From Planctomycetota bacterium (GTDB taxonomy: Bacteria; Planctomycetota; Planctomycetia; Gemmatales; Gemmataceae), in the NCBI GenBank assembly GCA_016873095.1, contig VGYC01000012.1, forward strand, positions 1 through 64,000: a stretch of 64,000 nucleotides of DNA. The letters run 5' to 3'. The notes under the pieces were generated by a model. The model saw nothing but the letters and a program-made list of their open reading frames with translations. It had not been told where the DNA came from and did not search any database. Every line of letters starts with the position of its first letter. The stretch's first letter is position 1. Of the stretch, positions 52,933 through 62,695 are shown one piece after another. The translations under genes were made by a program, and so were the position numbers.

Positions 52933-53562
52933 TCAGCTGCGGGAACGGCGTGTGTATTTTTCGAGGATCATCTTGGCTGCGTGAGAGGTATTCGCCTGGC
53001 TCTGCTTGACGTCCGGCTTCTTGGCCTCGGGCTTCTTTTCTTCCGTGGCGATCTCCTCCTTCGTTTCCGGAGGCGCATCCGGCAAGACATCCATCAGGGT
53101 CGTGCCGCCCGGAACCTCGTCACTGCTTGACGGGGAAGGGGTTGACGGTCCATCGTCCTGCAAAGCTAGCAGCATGGCGGCCACGTCATCATCGTTGCTG
53201 GAGGCTTGCTGAGCAATCTTGGCGGGAGGCGGAGTAGGTGTTGGCTTGTTCACGGGCACAGGAGCGCCCTCAACTTGCACGCGAAACTCGAGCGGCCCGA
53301 CCTTCAGAATATCGTCATGATTCAGCTGCTGCTCCTCCTTGACCTGGGTATCGTTGATGAAGGTGCCATTGGTGCTGTCAAAGTCGCGGACAAAAACCTT
53401 GCCGTTCCGGACAAGTACAGCACAGTGACGTTTACTGATCATGGGGCTCGCCGGACGCAGATTGCACTGCGGATCACGACCGATCAAGAACTGTGCCAGG
53501 GTGATGGGAATCGCCTTGCCTTCGGATTTCCCGGGCGTCAGCACCACCAGACTGAGCTTCAT
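52933..53562 (-). CDS. FHA-domain protein with acidic/proline tail
   Basis: 209 residues from ATG 53562 (GAGG six bases upstream). The N-terminal FHA domain (~1-95) has FLIGRDPQCNLRPASPMISK, RHCAV and FDSTNGTFINDTQV, binding phospho-Thr peptides. The rest is low-complexity (PVNKPTPTPPPAK; SPSSSDEVPGG; Glu/Lys-rich) with a basic end (MILEKYTRRSRS). It is cytoplasmic. Likely partners are Ser/Thr kinases such as the one encoded at 57249, which is inference. Confidence 0.85.
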   Translation of the reverse strand: MKLSLVVLTPGKSEGKAIPITLAQFLIGRDPQCNLRPASPMISKRHCAVLVRNGKVFVRDFDSTNGTFINDTQVKEEQQLNHDDILKVGPLEFRVQVEGAPVPVNKPTPTPPPAKIAQQASSNDDDVAAMLLALQDDGPSTPSPSSSDEVPGGTTLMDVLPDAPPETKEEIATEEKKPEAKKPDVKQSQANTSHAAKMILEKYTRRSRS

Positions 53563-53987
53563 AGACGACCTCGGCGCGAGAACGGGGAGAGCGACGACGC
53601 TTCCGATCGAGTGCAAAGGGCGTTTTGACTATTCTAGGTCAAGAAGCGAATTCCGGCCGGGCAAAATCCGTCAGCCGATGAATTAAGCCATCTGACGGAA
53701 TTCAGCTCAGGGCGCAGACCGACAGGGCTGAAAGACTTTTCGACTGCCTAGAAGAGTACAAGTTGATTGTAGACGGACGGACGCACTTCGTGCAATCCGA
53801 AAGAAAGAACATTTCGAGTTTTTCCAAATGACAGTCGACACCAAGGTGAATGGTTTCGTCTCCGTCGTGCTTCGCCTTGGTCGAACGTGGAGCCGGCGTC
53901 GAGCCTGACGGTAGCGTGGCTAAACCAGCCCGTGCGGCTTTCGCATGCATCTGGAGTACGGGCCAACGCGTGACATGGCGTCCGTGA
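53563..53987. other. Gene-free stretch
   Basis: Short frames exist on both strands but none has a credible start, ribosome binding site or recognisable family. I see no RNA gene. GACGGACGGACG near 53772 is a short direct repeat without other context. Confidence 0.4.
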
Positions 53988-54230
53988 TCACGGGCCGGTG
54001 GGTCGCGGCGCCGAGGGGATCTCCTTCGCCGACGCCTCTTCCAGGTTGGCCAGTTCCCTGGGTAACGGGAATGGAGGCGACGGTGGAAAATACTGGGGCT
54101 GATGCTTCAGGTACCAGGGCGAAGGCAAGGTCAAGCCTGCTTCGGGAACCCAGGTCTGGCAACCGCCGGCTGTCGTCGCCGTCAGACATGCTCCCGCCAC
54201 CAGCCACAGCCAACCCCGATTCCGCTTCAT
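53988..54230 (-). CDS. Short planctomycete lipoprotein
   Basis: 80 residues from ATG 54230 (AAGGGG seven bases upstream). The signal peptide ends at the lipobox-like TAGGCQ. The mature part (TWVPEAGLTLPSPWYLKHQP, QYFPPSPPFPLPRELANLEE) is proline- and aromatic-rich; similar short lipoproteins with a PQYFPPSPPFPL motif are, from memory, common in planctomycetes. Probably membrane-anchored, function unknown. Confidence 0.7.
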   Translation of the reverse strand: MKRNRGWLWLVAGACLTATTAGGCQTWVPEAGLTLPSPWYLKHQPQYFPPSPPFPLPRELANLEEASAKEIPSAPRPTGP

Positions 54231-54436
54231 GGCCAACCCCTTCGTGCCGCGCTCGATACGCGTGGATTAAAAGCTATCCTTTTCCTCATCGGTCCAGTCG
54301 GCGCGCCGCCTTGAGAGATTCTTCGCGAAGCCGGACTTTGCCTAAAGTTGCGCGCTCTAGGCCGTGCAAGACGCGACCCGCGAATTGCTATAACAACTCG
54401 AGCTTGCCCATCTTGACGGTCGAACACGGAGGAGCC

Positions 54437-55165
54437 ATGACACTGCTTCTGGCGGGCAGGAAGCGCAAACGCGGCGGCCGGCCGCCCATCGCGCTGCATT
54501 GGCAGGAAGGCAATAATCCTTTGCCCGTGCGTCTGCTGCGCGCCCCGCGAGCGCCGCTGAGCCGCTTCGAGCAGCCGCATCCCTGGCTGGCGACCGGGCC
54601 GGCGGCCGAGCCGTTCGATTTTTGCGGGCATGTGCGGCGGCTGCTGGTCGATATCGTCGCTCGCTGCGCTGCCCTGGCCCACGTGGATGTCTCCCGGCTG
54701 CTCCTGGGCATGACGCGTTCGCGTAATGGCCGGCCCCACGGCCTGCAGGCACGCGTGACGCCGCTCCGCCTGTCGCCACGCGATCCGCGCCGCATCGACG
54801 GCGAGCAAGTGCAGCGCTATTACCTGGATCATCACGAGTTTTACTACTTGCTGACGTTTGTCCTGCCGCGTTTCCTGGACCTCGATTTCTCGGAGAAGCT
54901 CATCACGCTCTTCCACGAGCTGCACCACATCGGCCCGCGCTGCGACGGCGACCTGCGGCTCGCCGATGGCCGCTGTGCCTGGCACGGCCGCAGCCGGCGT
55001 CAATTCGACCAGGAAATGGCCCGCCAGGCGCGTGCCTACCTTGCCGGAAAGCCCGACCCGAACCTGCACGACTTTCTGCGGCTGACGTTCGCGCAGCTGC
55101 AACATCGCCACCAGGCGGTGGCGGCCGTCGAAGTTCCCCATCCCAAGATCATAGGTCCATCATGA
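54437..55165 (+). CDS. Putative zinc metallopeptidase-like protein (HELHH)
   Basis: 242 residues from the ATG preceded by GGAGG; the longer open frame to 53945 has no site. The segment LITLFHELHHIGPRCDGDLR contains HExxH (HELHH), the zinc-protease signature. Upstream lies QRYYLDHHEFYYLLTFVLPRF. No signal peptide. The family is not identified, so peptidase activity is inferred from one motif. Its stop overlaps the start of the S9 peptidase gene (ATGA at 55162), suggesting coupled expression. Confidence 0.65.
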   Translation: MTLLLAGRKRKRGGRPPIALHWQEGNNPLPVRLLRAPRAPLSRFEQPHPWLATGPAAEPFDFCGHVRRLLVDIVARCAALAHVDVSRLLLGMTRSRNGRPHGLQARVTPLRLSPRDPRRIDGEQVQRYYLDHHEFYYLLTFVLPRFLDLDFSEKLITLFHELHHIGPRCDGDLRLADGRCAWHGRSRRQFDQEMARQARAYLAGKPDPNLHDFLRLTFAQLQHRHQAVAAVEVPHPKIIGPS

Positions 55166-57204
55166 CAGCACCCTTGCGCACGTTCGTCGGCATCATGGTG
55201 TCGTTGCTTGTCGCGTCCCAGGTTGCCGGACAGGACAGGAAAACCCGCCGGCCCATCAGTCTCGACGATCTCGCCAGGATCGTCCGCGTCAGCGATCCGC
55301 AGCGGTCGCCGGACGAGCGGACCATCGTGGTCGTCGTCAGCCGGCCCAATTACGACAAGAACCGGCACGACGCCGAGCTGATGCTGGTGAATGTGTCATC
55401 GCGCAAGCAGCGCGTGCTGACGCGCGACCGGCAAGGCGTGATGCAGCCGCGCTGGTCGCCGTCGGGCGATCGCCTGGCGTTCCTGGCGGCTCATGGTGAG
55501 GACAAGAAGGCCAGGCCGCAGATCTTCGTGATGCCGATGAAGGGCGGCGACGCCCAGCGCATCACCGACGCGCCCGAAGGTGTCGCCCACTTCGCCTGGA
55601 AGCCGGACGGCAAGGACATCGCCTACGCGGCCCACGACGAACGGCCCAACAAGCAGTCCTACGAGAAGGGCGAGGATGCCTTCGAGATCGACGAGGGCAG
55701 CTTCCTCGACAAGAGCACGCCGACGCCGCTGCATCTCTGGCTGATCTCTTCGGAAGGCGGCAAGGCGAAACGGCTGACATCCGGCAAGTGGAGCCTGCAC
55801 ATGATGCCGCCGCCGGGGCCGCCGGCGTCGCCGCTGTCCTGGTCGCCCGACGGCGCCAAGCTGTTGTTCGTCAAGCAGGACCGGCCGCAATGGAGCTTCA
55901 GCGATCGCACGACGATCCAGGTGCTCGATGTCGCCAGCGGCAAGATGCGCGGGCTGACCGGCCGCAAGTCGCTGGAAAGCACGCCGTCCTTCTCGCCGGA
56001 CGGCTCGCAGGTCGCCTACTGGTACTGGCGCGACGGGCTGATGTTCAGCCAGAGCGAAATCTGGGTCGCGCCCAGCGCAGGCGGCGAAGGCAGATGTGTC
56101 ACGCGCGAGCTGGATCGGTGTCTGTATCTGTCGGCGTGGAATCCGCACACGAAGAGACTGGTTGTCGGCGGCAACGATCGCACGCAGACTTCGCTGTGGT
56201 CGCAGCCGCTCGATGGCCGCGCCCAACGACTCGATGAACTCGGCAAAGTGCAACCAAACTGGGGCTTTAGCGTTGATGCTCAGGTCGGTAAGAAGGTCGG
56301 CGGCATCGCGCTGACAGGCAGCGAAGCGTATCGCCCAACGGAGCTTTACTACTTGTCGCCGCGCGACGAGATGCCGCTACGCCTGACCGGTTTCCACCGC
56401 GACTTCGCCGACATTCATCTTGGCAAGGTCGAGACCGTCACCTGGCAAGGTCCGGACGACTTCGAGGAAAACGGCATCCTCATCTACCCGCCGGGCTTCA
56501 ACGCGAAGGACAAGAAGAAGTATCCGCTGGTGCTGCTCATCCACGGCGGGCCGATGGCAGCATCCACCGAGGCGTTCTCGCTCTGGGGACAGCTGATCGC
56601 GGCACGCGGTTACTTCGTCTTCCAGCCGAATTACCGCGGCAGCGACAACATGGGTTACAAATACCAGAAGGCGGTGTTCAACGATGCCGGCGCCGGGCCC
56701 GGCCGGGACGTGATGGCCGGGCTGGAGGAGGTCAAGAAACGCGGCTTCGTCGATGACGCGCGCATCGCCGTCAGCGGCTGGTCCTACGGCGGCTACATGA
56801 CCACCTGGCTCATCGGCAACTATCCCAACGTCTGGAAGACGGCCATCGCCGGCGCCGCCGTCACCGACTGGTTCGACTCCTACAACCTCTCCGACCTGCG
56901 CGTCTACGAGGACTACGTCTTTGGCGGCTCTCCCTGGCGCGACAAGGAAAAGGCATTCCGCGAGCAGTCGCCCATCACCTATGCAAAGAAGATCAAGACG
57001 CCGACGCTGATCGTCGCCACCACCGGCGACGCCCGCGTGCCCATCACGCAGTCGTACCGGCTGTATCACGCGTTGCGCGACAACGGCGTGCCGGTGCGCT
57101 TCGTCGCCTATCCGGTGTCCGGTCATTTCCCCGGCGACCCGGTCCGTCAGCGTGACCTGCTGCGCCGCTGGACGGACTGGCTCGACCAGCATCTGCAGAA
57201 GTGA
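55162..57204 (+). CDS. S9 family serine peptidase (prolyl-oligopeptidase/DPP-like)
   Basis: 680 residues with a signal peptide (MVSLLVASQVAGQ). Residues ~30-400 form a beta-propeller of WD/TolB-like repeats (PRWSPSGDRLAFLAAHGED; LSWSPDGAKLLFVKQD; SPDGSQVAYWYW). The C-terminal alpha/beta-hydrolase domain carries HGGPMAASTEAFSLW, the nucleophile GWSYGG (Ser about 541), TGDARVPITQS (Asp) and SGHFPG (His). It should cleave short peptides, often after proline or at the N-terminus, outside the cytoplasm. It is coupled to the HELHH gene upstream. Confidence 0.92.
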   Translation: MTAPLRTFVGIMVSLLVASQVAGQDRKTRRPISLDDLARIVRVSDPQRSPDERTIVVVVSRPNYDKNRHDAELMLVNVSSRKQRVLTRDRQGVMQPRWSPSGDRLAFLAAHGEDKKARPQIFVMPMKGGDAQRITDAPEGVAHFAWKPDGKDIAYAAHDERPNKQSYEKGEDAFEIDEGSFLDKSTPTPLHLWLISSEGGKAKRLTSGKWSLHMMPPPGPPASPLSWSPDGAKLLFVKQDRPQWSFSDRTTIQVLDVASGKMRGLTGRKSLESTPSFSPDGSQVAYWYWRDGLMFSQSEIWVAPSAGGEGRCVTRELDRCLYLSAWNPHTKRLVVGGNDRTQTSLWSQPLDGRAQRLDELGKVQPNWGFSVDAQVGKKVGGIALTGSEAYRPTELYYLSPRDEMPLRLTGFHRDFADIHLGKVETVTWQGPDDFEENGILIYPPGFNAKDKKKYPLVLLIHGGPMAASTEAFSLWGQLIAARGYFVFQPNYRGSDNMGYKYQKAVFNDAGAGPGRDVMAGLEEVKKRGFVDDARIAVSGWSYGGYMTTWLIGNYPNVWKTAIAGAAVTDWFDSYNLSDLRVYEDYVFGGSPWRDKEKAFREQSPITYAKKIKTPTLIVATTGDARVPITQSYRLYHALRDNGVPVRFVAYPVSGHFPGDPVRQRDLLRRWTDWLDQHLQK

Positions 57205-57248
57205 AAGGCTGGCAATCTTGCCTGCCAAGAAATGGCGGCGCGGCCAGC

Positions 57249-59333
57249 CTACTTCTTCGGTACGTCCTCGACCCACACGACGCAGTAGCGCACCGCCCCG
57301 TCCCAGGCGCAGCCTGTCACCGCCGCTGGATGCAGGTTCGCCGTACGCTCGACGGATTTCTCTTTGAGTTCGGAGGCGGTTAGACCGGTGTCGATGGCCC
57401 ACATCGCCTGCGCAGGGTTCGGCACCGACACGGCGGCAAACTTGAGTTCGCCCTTGACCGTGTAGGCCGCGACGACGGTCAGCCGCCGCGCGGCGGCCCG
57501 CGCGGCGTCGGCGCACTGCTTGAGCTCGGCGGCGGACAGGTCGCGGAGCATTTCTCCGGTTTCGGGTGAGCGCGCAGCGACAGCGGCGAATACCGTCGCC
57601 CCCTCGCGGAGCGTGAACGGTCGGACGGACAAGATTTTCAGCCCGTACTGCTTGATCAGCGCCTTGAAGTTGTCGAGGTCGGGGCGATACGTGTCTGGTC
57701 TCGTGTACGTGGGTATCACCGGGGACCGGAGCAGGCACGCTGTCCGCAACTCACCGTCGCGCTCGAATCCGCTGATGGCAATCATCCGATAGGACATGAT
57801 ACCAGGGTGCGCGGAGAGGGTTTTCTCGATGTCCGCGGTCGGTGTGTCCAGAACCGCGAGCCAGTCGGCGGCGCGCTCGTCTGTCGCGGCCACGGCGCCA
57901 TAGACCGGCTTCGCGCCGACCTGCACGGCGTCCAGCCAGATCACCGAGTGCTTCGCCTCTTTGCGCTTGTCGAGCCAGCTCTGTGCCTCGTCCTTGGAGG
58001 CGTCGGTCAATATCTCCCAGCCTGGGATCCGGACCAGCGTGGCCTGCTCCGGAAATTCCACCGGCCTGAAAGGATCCCGTTTCGGCGATTCCACCGGCTT
58101 CAGGGGTTCCCGTTTCGCGCCGGCCGGCGGATCGGGTTGATCGGGAAGCTCCGTCGCAAGCCCCGGCGCCGGGTCGGTCTCCCCAAGAAAGACCCAGGCG
58201 AGCAAGGCGACCAGGCTAACCCCAATGACACCGGCCATGACCCCGATTCGCCGCAGGCGGCCCGGTGTGGTCCTCGTCCCCGGTTCGAGCTGCAGACTTT
58301 CCACTGCGAGGGTGTAGGGCCCGGTCAAGCGGGCGTCTTGCTTGCCCGCTCGGTGATTTACCGCGAGGGCATCATGCTCGACATGCTCACCCCGCGAATA
58401 GGCGTCAAGGGCGTCGGCGAAGGCACCGGCTGTCGCAAACCGGTGTTCCGGGGCCTTCTCCAGAGCCCTGAGGATGATGGCCTCAAGCGTCGGGTCGATC
58501 GTGGGGTTCGCCACCGACGGCAAGGGGGGCGGATCGCGTTCGATCTGGGCGAGCAGCTTGCCGAACGTCTTGCCCTGGAACGGCAACCGGTGGGTTACGA
58601 GCTCGTAGAGGATGACTCCCAGTGCATAAACGTCGGCCGGCGGGCCAATGGCGTCGTGGTCCCCGCCAGCCTGCTCCGGCGGCATGTAGGCTGGGGTTCC
58701 CATCGCCACGCCGGACATGGTGAGCCGCAGGTCGTCGGTGGCGGTAACCCGCAAGGCCAGCCCGAAGTCCATCACTACCGGCTGGCCCCGGCGGTCGATG
58801 ATGACGTTCGCCGGCTTCAGATCACGATGCACGATGCGCCGGTCGTGGGCCTCAGCCATCGCCCGCGCGATCGTTTGCACCAGCGCGATGGCCTCCGGGA
58901 TCGGCGGCGAGCCAGTGCGTCGCAACCGCGCCGCCAGCGTCTCCCCCTCGATGTAGGCCATCGTCAGGTACGGCCGAGAGTCCACCTCGCCGACCTCAAA
59001 GACCGTGCAGATGTTGGGATGGTGCAAGGTGGCGGCGGCCCGTGCCTCGGCCAGGAATCGCTCACGCCAAACGAGCGAATCGTCGTCAAACAGGCGGGGA
59101 ATCTTGAGAGCGACGAGGCGATCCAGGTGCGGGTCGTGCGCCAGGTAGACCGCCCCCATGCCGCCCCGCCCCAGCAACGCTCGCAGTTCGTAGCGGCCGA
59201 ACGGCCGGGGGAAGTTCTCGTCCCGCGCTGATCGGAACTCTTTGGTTCCTTCGAGGGACGGAGTATCGCGCCCCTCGCTCGCTGGGCTTTCGGCAGGTTT
59301 GCCGAGTGCGCGACTGGTAACGGGATCGGGCAT
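57249..59333 (-). CDS. Membrane Ser/Thr protein kinase (PknB-like)
   Basis: 694 residues. Kinase domain ~45-310: GRGGMGAVYLAHDP (P-loop), VALKIPR (catalytic Lys), IVHRDLKPANVII and MDFGLALRV, then GTPAYMPPEQAGG. A membrane helix follows (GVMAGVIGVSLVALLAWVFL), then a proline-rich linker and an extracytoplasmic domain of ~270 residues without a recognised family (VKGELKFAAVSV, AMWAIDTGLTASEL). The start MPDPVTSR is chosen by comparison with the family's short N-terminus; an upstream start at 59387 is possible. It converges with the S9 peptidase gene. Confidence 0.9.
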   Translation of the reverse strand: MPDPVTSRALGKPAESPASEGRDTPSLEGTKEFRSARDENFPRPFGRYELRALLGRGGMGAVYLAHDPHLDRLVALKIPRLFDDDSLVWRERFLAEARAAATLHHPNICTVFEVGEVDSRPYLTMAYIEGETLAARLRRTGSPPIPEAIALVQTIARAMAEAHDRRIVHRDLKPANVIIDRRGQPVVMDFGLALRVTATDDLRLTMSGVAMGTPAYMPPEQAGGDHDAIGPPADVYALGVILYELVTHRLPFQGKTFGKLLAQIERDPPPLPSVANPTIDPTLEAIILRALEKAPEHRFATAGAFADALDAYSRGEHVEHDALAVNHRAGKQDARLTGPYTLAVESLQLEPGTRTTPGRLRRIGVMAGVIGVSLVALLAWVFLGETDPAPGLATELPDQPDPPAGAKREPLKPVESPKRDPFRPVEFPEQATLVRIPGWEILTDASKDEAQSWLDKRKEAKHSVIWLDAVQVGAKPVYGAVAATDERAADWLAVLDTPTADIEKTLSAHPGIMSYRMIAISGFERDGELRTACLLRSPVIPTYTRPDTYRPDLDNFKALIKQYGLKILSVRPFTLREGATVFAAVAARSPETGEMLRDLSAAELKQCADAARAAARRLTVVAAYTVKGELKFAAVSVPNPAQAMWAIDTGLTASELKEKSVERTANLHPAAVTGCAWDGAVRYCVVWVEDVPKK

Positions 59334-59462
59334 GATGAATGGAGTGTAACGCTGCGGCGCGATGGCCAGCAAGCATTTTTTCACCACGCGCCGATGTTTT
59401 GCTGCGACAACGAAGAGCGACTGACAGTGGGTTAACTTCCCCGGGCCTTGCTAATCGCAAGG

Positions 59463-59705
59463 TTGCCGGAGCCGATCATTACCTTCCTCGCCGTCGGCAA
59501 CGGCGACATCTATTACGACAAGGCGACGGACTGACTCAAGGTAGTCGCGCACAACATCGGCTCAGCGGCGGCCCAGGACATCGTCGTTCATTTCGAGGAC
59601 CCTGCCGGCAATGTGCTCGCCCGCCGGACGATCCCGCTGCTGGACGCCCCGCTCGACCTGATGCCGAGGACCGCCATCGCCTGGCTGCCCATATCGCCGC
59701 GGTAG
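59463..59705 (+). pseudogene. Remnant of a CARDB-like protein with in-frame TGA
   Basis: The frame reads ITFLAVGNGDIYYDKATD, then TGA at 59532, then LKVVAHNIGSAAAQDIVVHF, EDPAGNVLARRTIPLLD and ends at 59705. The second part has the look of a CARDB/Ig-like extracellular domain (VAHNIGSAAAQDIVV). There is no start codon with a ribosome binding site and both sides are short, so it is a C-terminal fragment of a lost gene. Confidence 0.5.
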
Positions 59706-59724
59706 CGGCGGCAGAGTGAGATGT

Positions 59725-60192
59725 CTACGCCGTGAACTCTGTGTCGAATACAAAACGCGGATCGTACGTGATCCCATGCTTGACCAGGAATTCCAGGTAT
59801 TCCTGCTCAAATGACTTCTTGGCGTGGTGTGTCTCCTGGTTCCGAACGTACGCCGCGACATTGCCTCGCAGGGATTGGCTGACGCTGAAGATCGCATAGC
59901 CGGTCTGCCAGTGGAATCTCCCTTGGCAGAGCCGTTGCTCGTTCAACCATTTCGACGAGGAAGCCTTCAGGTCGCGCATCACGTCGGCCACCGCGTGTTT
60001 TGTCCCGAGCGAAAAAAACAAGTGCGCGTGGTCCTCCACGCCGTTGATTTCAATGTGATGGCCGTCGTGGTTTTGGACGATACCCGCCAAGTAGGGAAAG
60101 AGCTGGTCGCGGACAACCCTCGCCAGGATTGCTTGGCGATGTTTCACGCCGAAGATCGCGTGGTAAAGCAGGTTGGAGAAGGTATGGGCCAT
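59725..60192 (-). CDS. REP-associated tyrosine transposase (IS200-like, RAYT)
   Basis: 155 residues of Y1_Tnp (HUH) transposase: NLLYHAIFGVKHRQAIL, GVEDHAHLFFSLG (HUH-type His pair, HAH) and a later Tyr-containing helix (AAYVRNQETHHAKKSF; the catalytic Tyr is probably in this region). It is a single small transposase without tnpB. Beside it, 60245-60414 holds two inverted copies of a GC-rich palindromic repeat, the typical RAYT-REP arrangement. It probably mobilises or maintains such repeats rather than a complete insertion sequence. Confidence 0.85.
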   Translation of the reverse strand: MAHTFSNLLYHAIFGVKHRQAILARVVRDQLFPYLAGIVQNHDGHHIEINGVEDHAHLFFSLGTKHAVADVMRDLKASSSKWLNEQRLCQGRFHWQTGYAIFSVSQSLRGNVAAYVRNQETHHAKKSFEQEYLEFLVKHGITYDPRFVFDTEFTA

Positions 60193-60244
60193 GCGCCGCT
60201 CCTGTGTCGCCCCTTCCGGGGCTTGGGGAAATGATACGACTGTT

Positions 60245-60414
60245 CCCACGGCTGGCGCCGTGGGCTATCGTATACCGCCGCTCCGCGGTTGCGCGGGGCG
60301 AGCACGCTTCTGTCACCTTCTTCGTATCAGCGCTGCGGCCAGATCGGTGACTCTGAGATCTCTTGCCAGCCGCGGTAGCGGCGGCATACGGTAGCCCACG
60401 GCGCCAGCCGTGGG
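60245..60414. repeat. Pair of inverted 44-45-bp REP-like palindromic repeats
   Basis: Copy 1 (60245-60288) and copy 2 (60370-60414) are reverse complements apart from a few bases. Each contains the hairpin CCCACGGCTGGCGCCGTGGG followed by a CTA-CGTAT-CCGCCGCT tail. A further CCCCTTCCGGGGC / GCCCCGGCAGGGGC pair lies outside each copy. Such inverted REP pairs (BIME-like) are recognised by RAYT transposases, and one is encoded 52 bases away. The gap 60193-60501 holds no other gene. Confidence 0.75.
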
Positions 60415-60501
60415 ATATCGGCGTGCTCTTTTCCAAGCCCCGGCAGGGGCGATACAGCCCACTCTACGCCTGTGTCGCTCCTTCCGCGGCAGATCGGCCT
60501 G

Positions 60502-61740
60502 CTACCGCAGCCGATACCCCGCCGCATCCACGTGCGGCGTCGCGCCGCTGAGCAATTCCGCGACGAGCTTGCCGGTGGCGGGGGCCATGGCCACGCCGAG
60601 CATGTTGTGGCCGGCGGCGATGAAGACGTTCTCCATGAGCGGGCTGCGGTCGATGATCGGCAGGCCGCTGGCCGTCATCGGCCGCCAGCCGAGCCACTCC
60701 TCAGTGACCGGCTCGCCGAACGGCTCGCGCAGATACAGCGGGGCGGCGTGGCGCAGGATGTCGAGCCGGGCGCGGTTCAGCGTGGCGTCGTAGCCGGCGA
60801 ACTCCATCGTCGAGCCGAGCCGATAGCCGGTGTCCATCGGCGTGACGGCGACGCGGTCCTCCTCGAAGATCAGCGGGATCGCCGGGCAGATGCTCGGCCT
60901 GGCCATCGTGATCGAGTAGCCCTTGCCCGGCTGGATGCGGACCTTGCAGCCAAGCTCCTTGTCCAGAAACGGCGTCCAGGCCCCCGTGGCCACGACGACG
61001 GCCTCCGCCGTCATCTCTCCCGCTGTCGTCCGTACGCCGCGGGCGCGCTTGCCATCGCGGATGAAGCTCTGGACGGCGCAATGCTCGCGCACCTCGACGC
61101 TGCGGCTTTCGAGAGCTTGCCGCCAGGATGCGAGCAAGCGATCGGGCCGCAGGTGTGCATCGTCTGCATAGTGCCAGGCGCCCGCCAGACCTGGTTTCAG
61201 CGAGGGTTCCAGGTTGACCAGTTCGCCGCCGTCGAGGCGCCGCGACGCGAGGCCGAAGCGCTCGCGCAGCAGGTCGTCAGTCGCGGCATAATGTTCCATG
61301 TGAGCCGGATCGCGGAAGATGAACAGCATGCCGCGCGTTTGCCATTCGCATTGCAACGCTTCGGTTTGCATCAGCTCGTCGTAGAGCCGGCGCGACGAGG
61401 CGAGCAGCGCTTGGATGGCCTGACCGGCGCGAAGCATGTCGTCGCGGTTGCAGCGGCGCAGGAAGCGAAACAGCCAGCCCCACAGCGCGGGATCGAAGCG
61501 CGGCTTGATGTAGAACGGCGAGTTTTTCTGAAAAAGAGAACGCAACGCCATGCCGACGGCCCCCGGCATGGCCAGCGGCAGGACATGGCTCGGGCAGACA
61601 AAGCCGCAGTTGCCGTGCGAGCAGCCCTGGCCGAAGCCGCCCTTGTCAAGGATCGTCACCTTCCAGCCGGCCCGCGACAGGTAATGGGCGCAGGCCGTGC
61701 CAATGATGCCGCCGCCCACGACGATGGCATTCCCATTCAT
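60502..61740 (-). CDS. FAD-dependent D-amino-acid (D-hydroxyproline) dehydrogenase
   Basis: 412 residues of the DadA/glycine-oxidase family. The N-terminal dinucleotide motif is [19 protein letters not shown]. Other FAD contacts are [23 protein letters not shown] and, near the end, the closing motif [23 protein letters not shown]. Its start overlaps the stop of the hydroxyproline epimerase gene (ATGA at 61737), so the two are coupled. In this context it probably oxidises cis-4-hydroxy-D-proline to a pyrroline in hydroxyproline catabolism. A soluble or peripheral cytoplasmic enzyme is likely. Confidence 0.85.
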   Translation of the reverse strand: MNGNAIVVGGGIIGTACAHYLSRAGWKVTILDKGGFGQGCSHGNCGFVCPSHVLPLAMPGAVGMALRSLFQKNSPFYIKPRFDPALWGWLFRFLRRCNRDDMLRAGQAIQALLASSRRLYDELMQTEALQCEWQTRGMLFIFRDPAHMEHYAATDDLLRERFGLASRRLDGGELVNLEPSLKPGLAGAWHYADDAHLRPDRLLASWRQALESRSVEVREHCAVQSFIRDGKRARGVRTTAGEMTAEAVVVATGAWTPFLDKELGCKVRIQPGKGYSITMARPSICPAIPLIFEEDRVAVTPMDTGYRLGSTMEFAGYDATLNRARLDILRHAAPLYLREPFGEPVTEEWLGWRPMTASGLPIIDRSPLMENVFIAAGHNMLGVAMAPATGKLVAELLSGATPHVDAAGYRLR

Positions 61741-62684
61741 GTGCAGATGCCCATCTGGAAAGGATCAGCGGGATCGAGGATCAGCGTGGCCTCGGCGGTG
61801 ACGTGGGCCGTGCCGGTAACGCGCGGGATCACGCGGCCATCCTGCACGCGGAACGTGCCCTCGAAGACGCTGCCGATGATGCTCTCCTGCCGCCAGACCT
61901 GTCCCTCGCAGAGCTTGCCATCGGCATGCAGGCAGGCGAGCTTGGCGCTGGTCCCGGTGCCGCACGGCGAGCGATCATACACCAGGCCCGGACAGAGGAC
62001 AAAGCTGCGGCCATGGTTCGCCGGATCACATGCCGGGCCAATCAGCTCGATGTGGTCGATCTCGCCGCCGTTCGCGCCGGTGACGCCCTGGCGCGGCAGC
62101 GCGTCGCGCATGCGCCGGGTCAGCAGCATCAGCGTCTCGAGTCGGGACAGCGCCAGCTCCTGCCCGTGATCGCTGGACAGGAAGAACCAGTTGCCGCCCC
62201 AGGCCACGTCGCCACGGATCGTGCCGAAGCCTTCCACCTGAAGTGGCACGTCCCTGGCCAGCCGATAGCTGGGCACGTTTTCGATGGTGACGCGGTTGTC
62301 GCCGTGATACTCGATGGCGACGATGCCGACGGGAGTTTCGAGCAGATGGCGGCCGATGCCGATGCGGCCCAGATGCGCCAGCGTGACGGCCACGCCGATG
62401 GTGCCGTGCCCACACATGTGCAGGTAGCCGACATTGTTGAAGAAGATGACGCCGGCCGCGCAGGCCGGATCGACCGGCTCGCACAGAATTGCGCCAACGA
62501 TGACGTCGGAGCCGCGCGGCTCGTTGACGACGGCCGAGCGATAGCCATCGAAGCGGCGGCGAAACACCTCGCGGCGCTCGGCCATGGTGCCCTGACCGAG
62601 GTCGGGCCCGCCGCCGACAATGACTCGCGTCGGCTCACCGCCGGTGTGGGAATCGATCACCTGAATGCGAATCGCAGTCGTCAT
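61737..62684 (-). CDS. 4-hydroxyproline 2-epimerase (proline racemase family)
   Basis: 315 residues. Both catalytic cysteines are present: [17 protein letters not shown] (first) and [20 protein letters not shown] (second). Two Cys exclude the trans-3-hydroxyproline dehydratase subtype, which has Thr at one of these positions. N-terminal [15 protein letters not shown] is also typical. It interconverts trans-4-hydroxy-L-proline and cis-4-hydroxy-D-proline, feeding the dehydrogenase encoded next. It starts 12 bases after the RbfA-like gene. Confidence 0.9.
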   Translation of the reverse strand: MTTAIRIQVIDSHTGGEPTRVIVGGGPDLGQGTMAERREVFRRRFDGYRSAVVNEPRGSDVIVGAILCEPVDPACAAGVIFFNNVGYLHMCGHGTIGVAVTLAHLGRIGIGRHLLETPVGIVAIEYHGDNRVTIENVPSYRLARDVPLQVEGFGTIRGDVAWGGNWFFLSSDHGQELALSRLETLMLLTRRMRDALPRQGVTGANGGEIDHIELIGPACDPANHGRSFVLCPGLVYDRSPCGTGTSAKLACLHADGKLCEGQVWRQESIIGSVFEGTFRVQDGRVIPRVTGTAHVTAEATLILDPADPFQMGICT

Positions 62685-62695
62685 GGTTGCACAGC

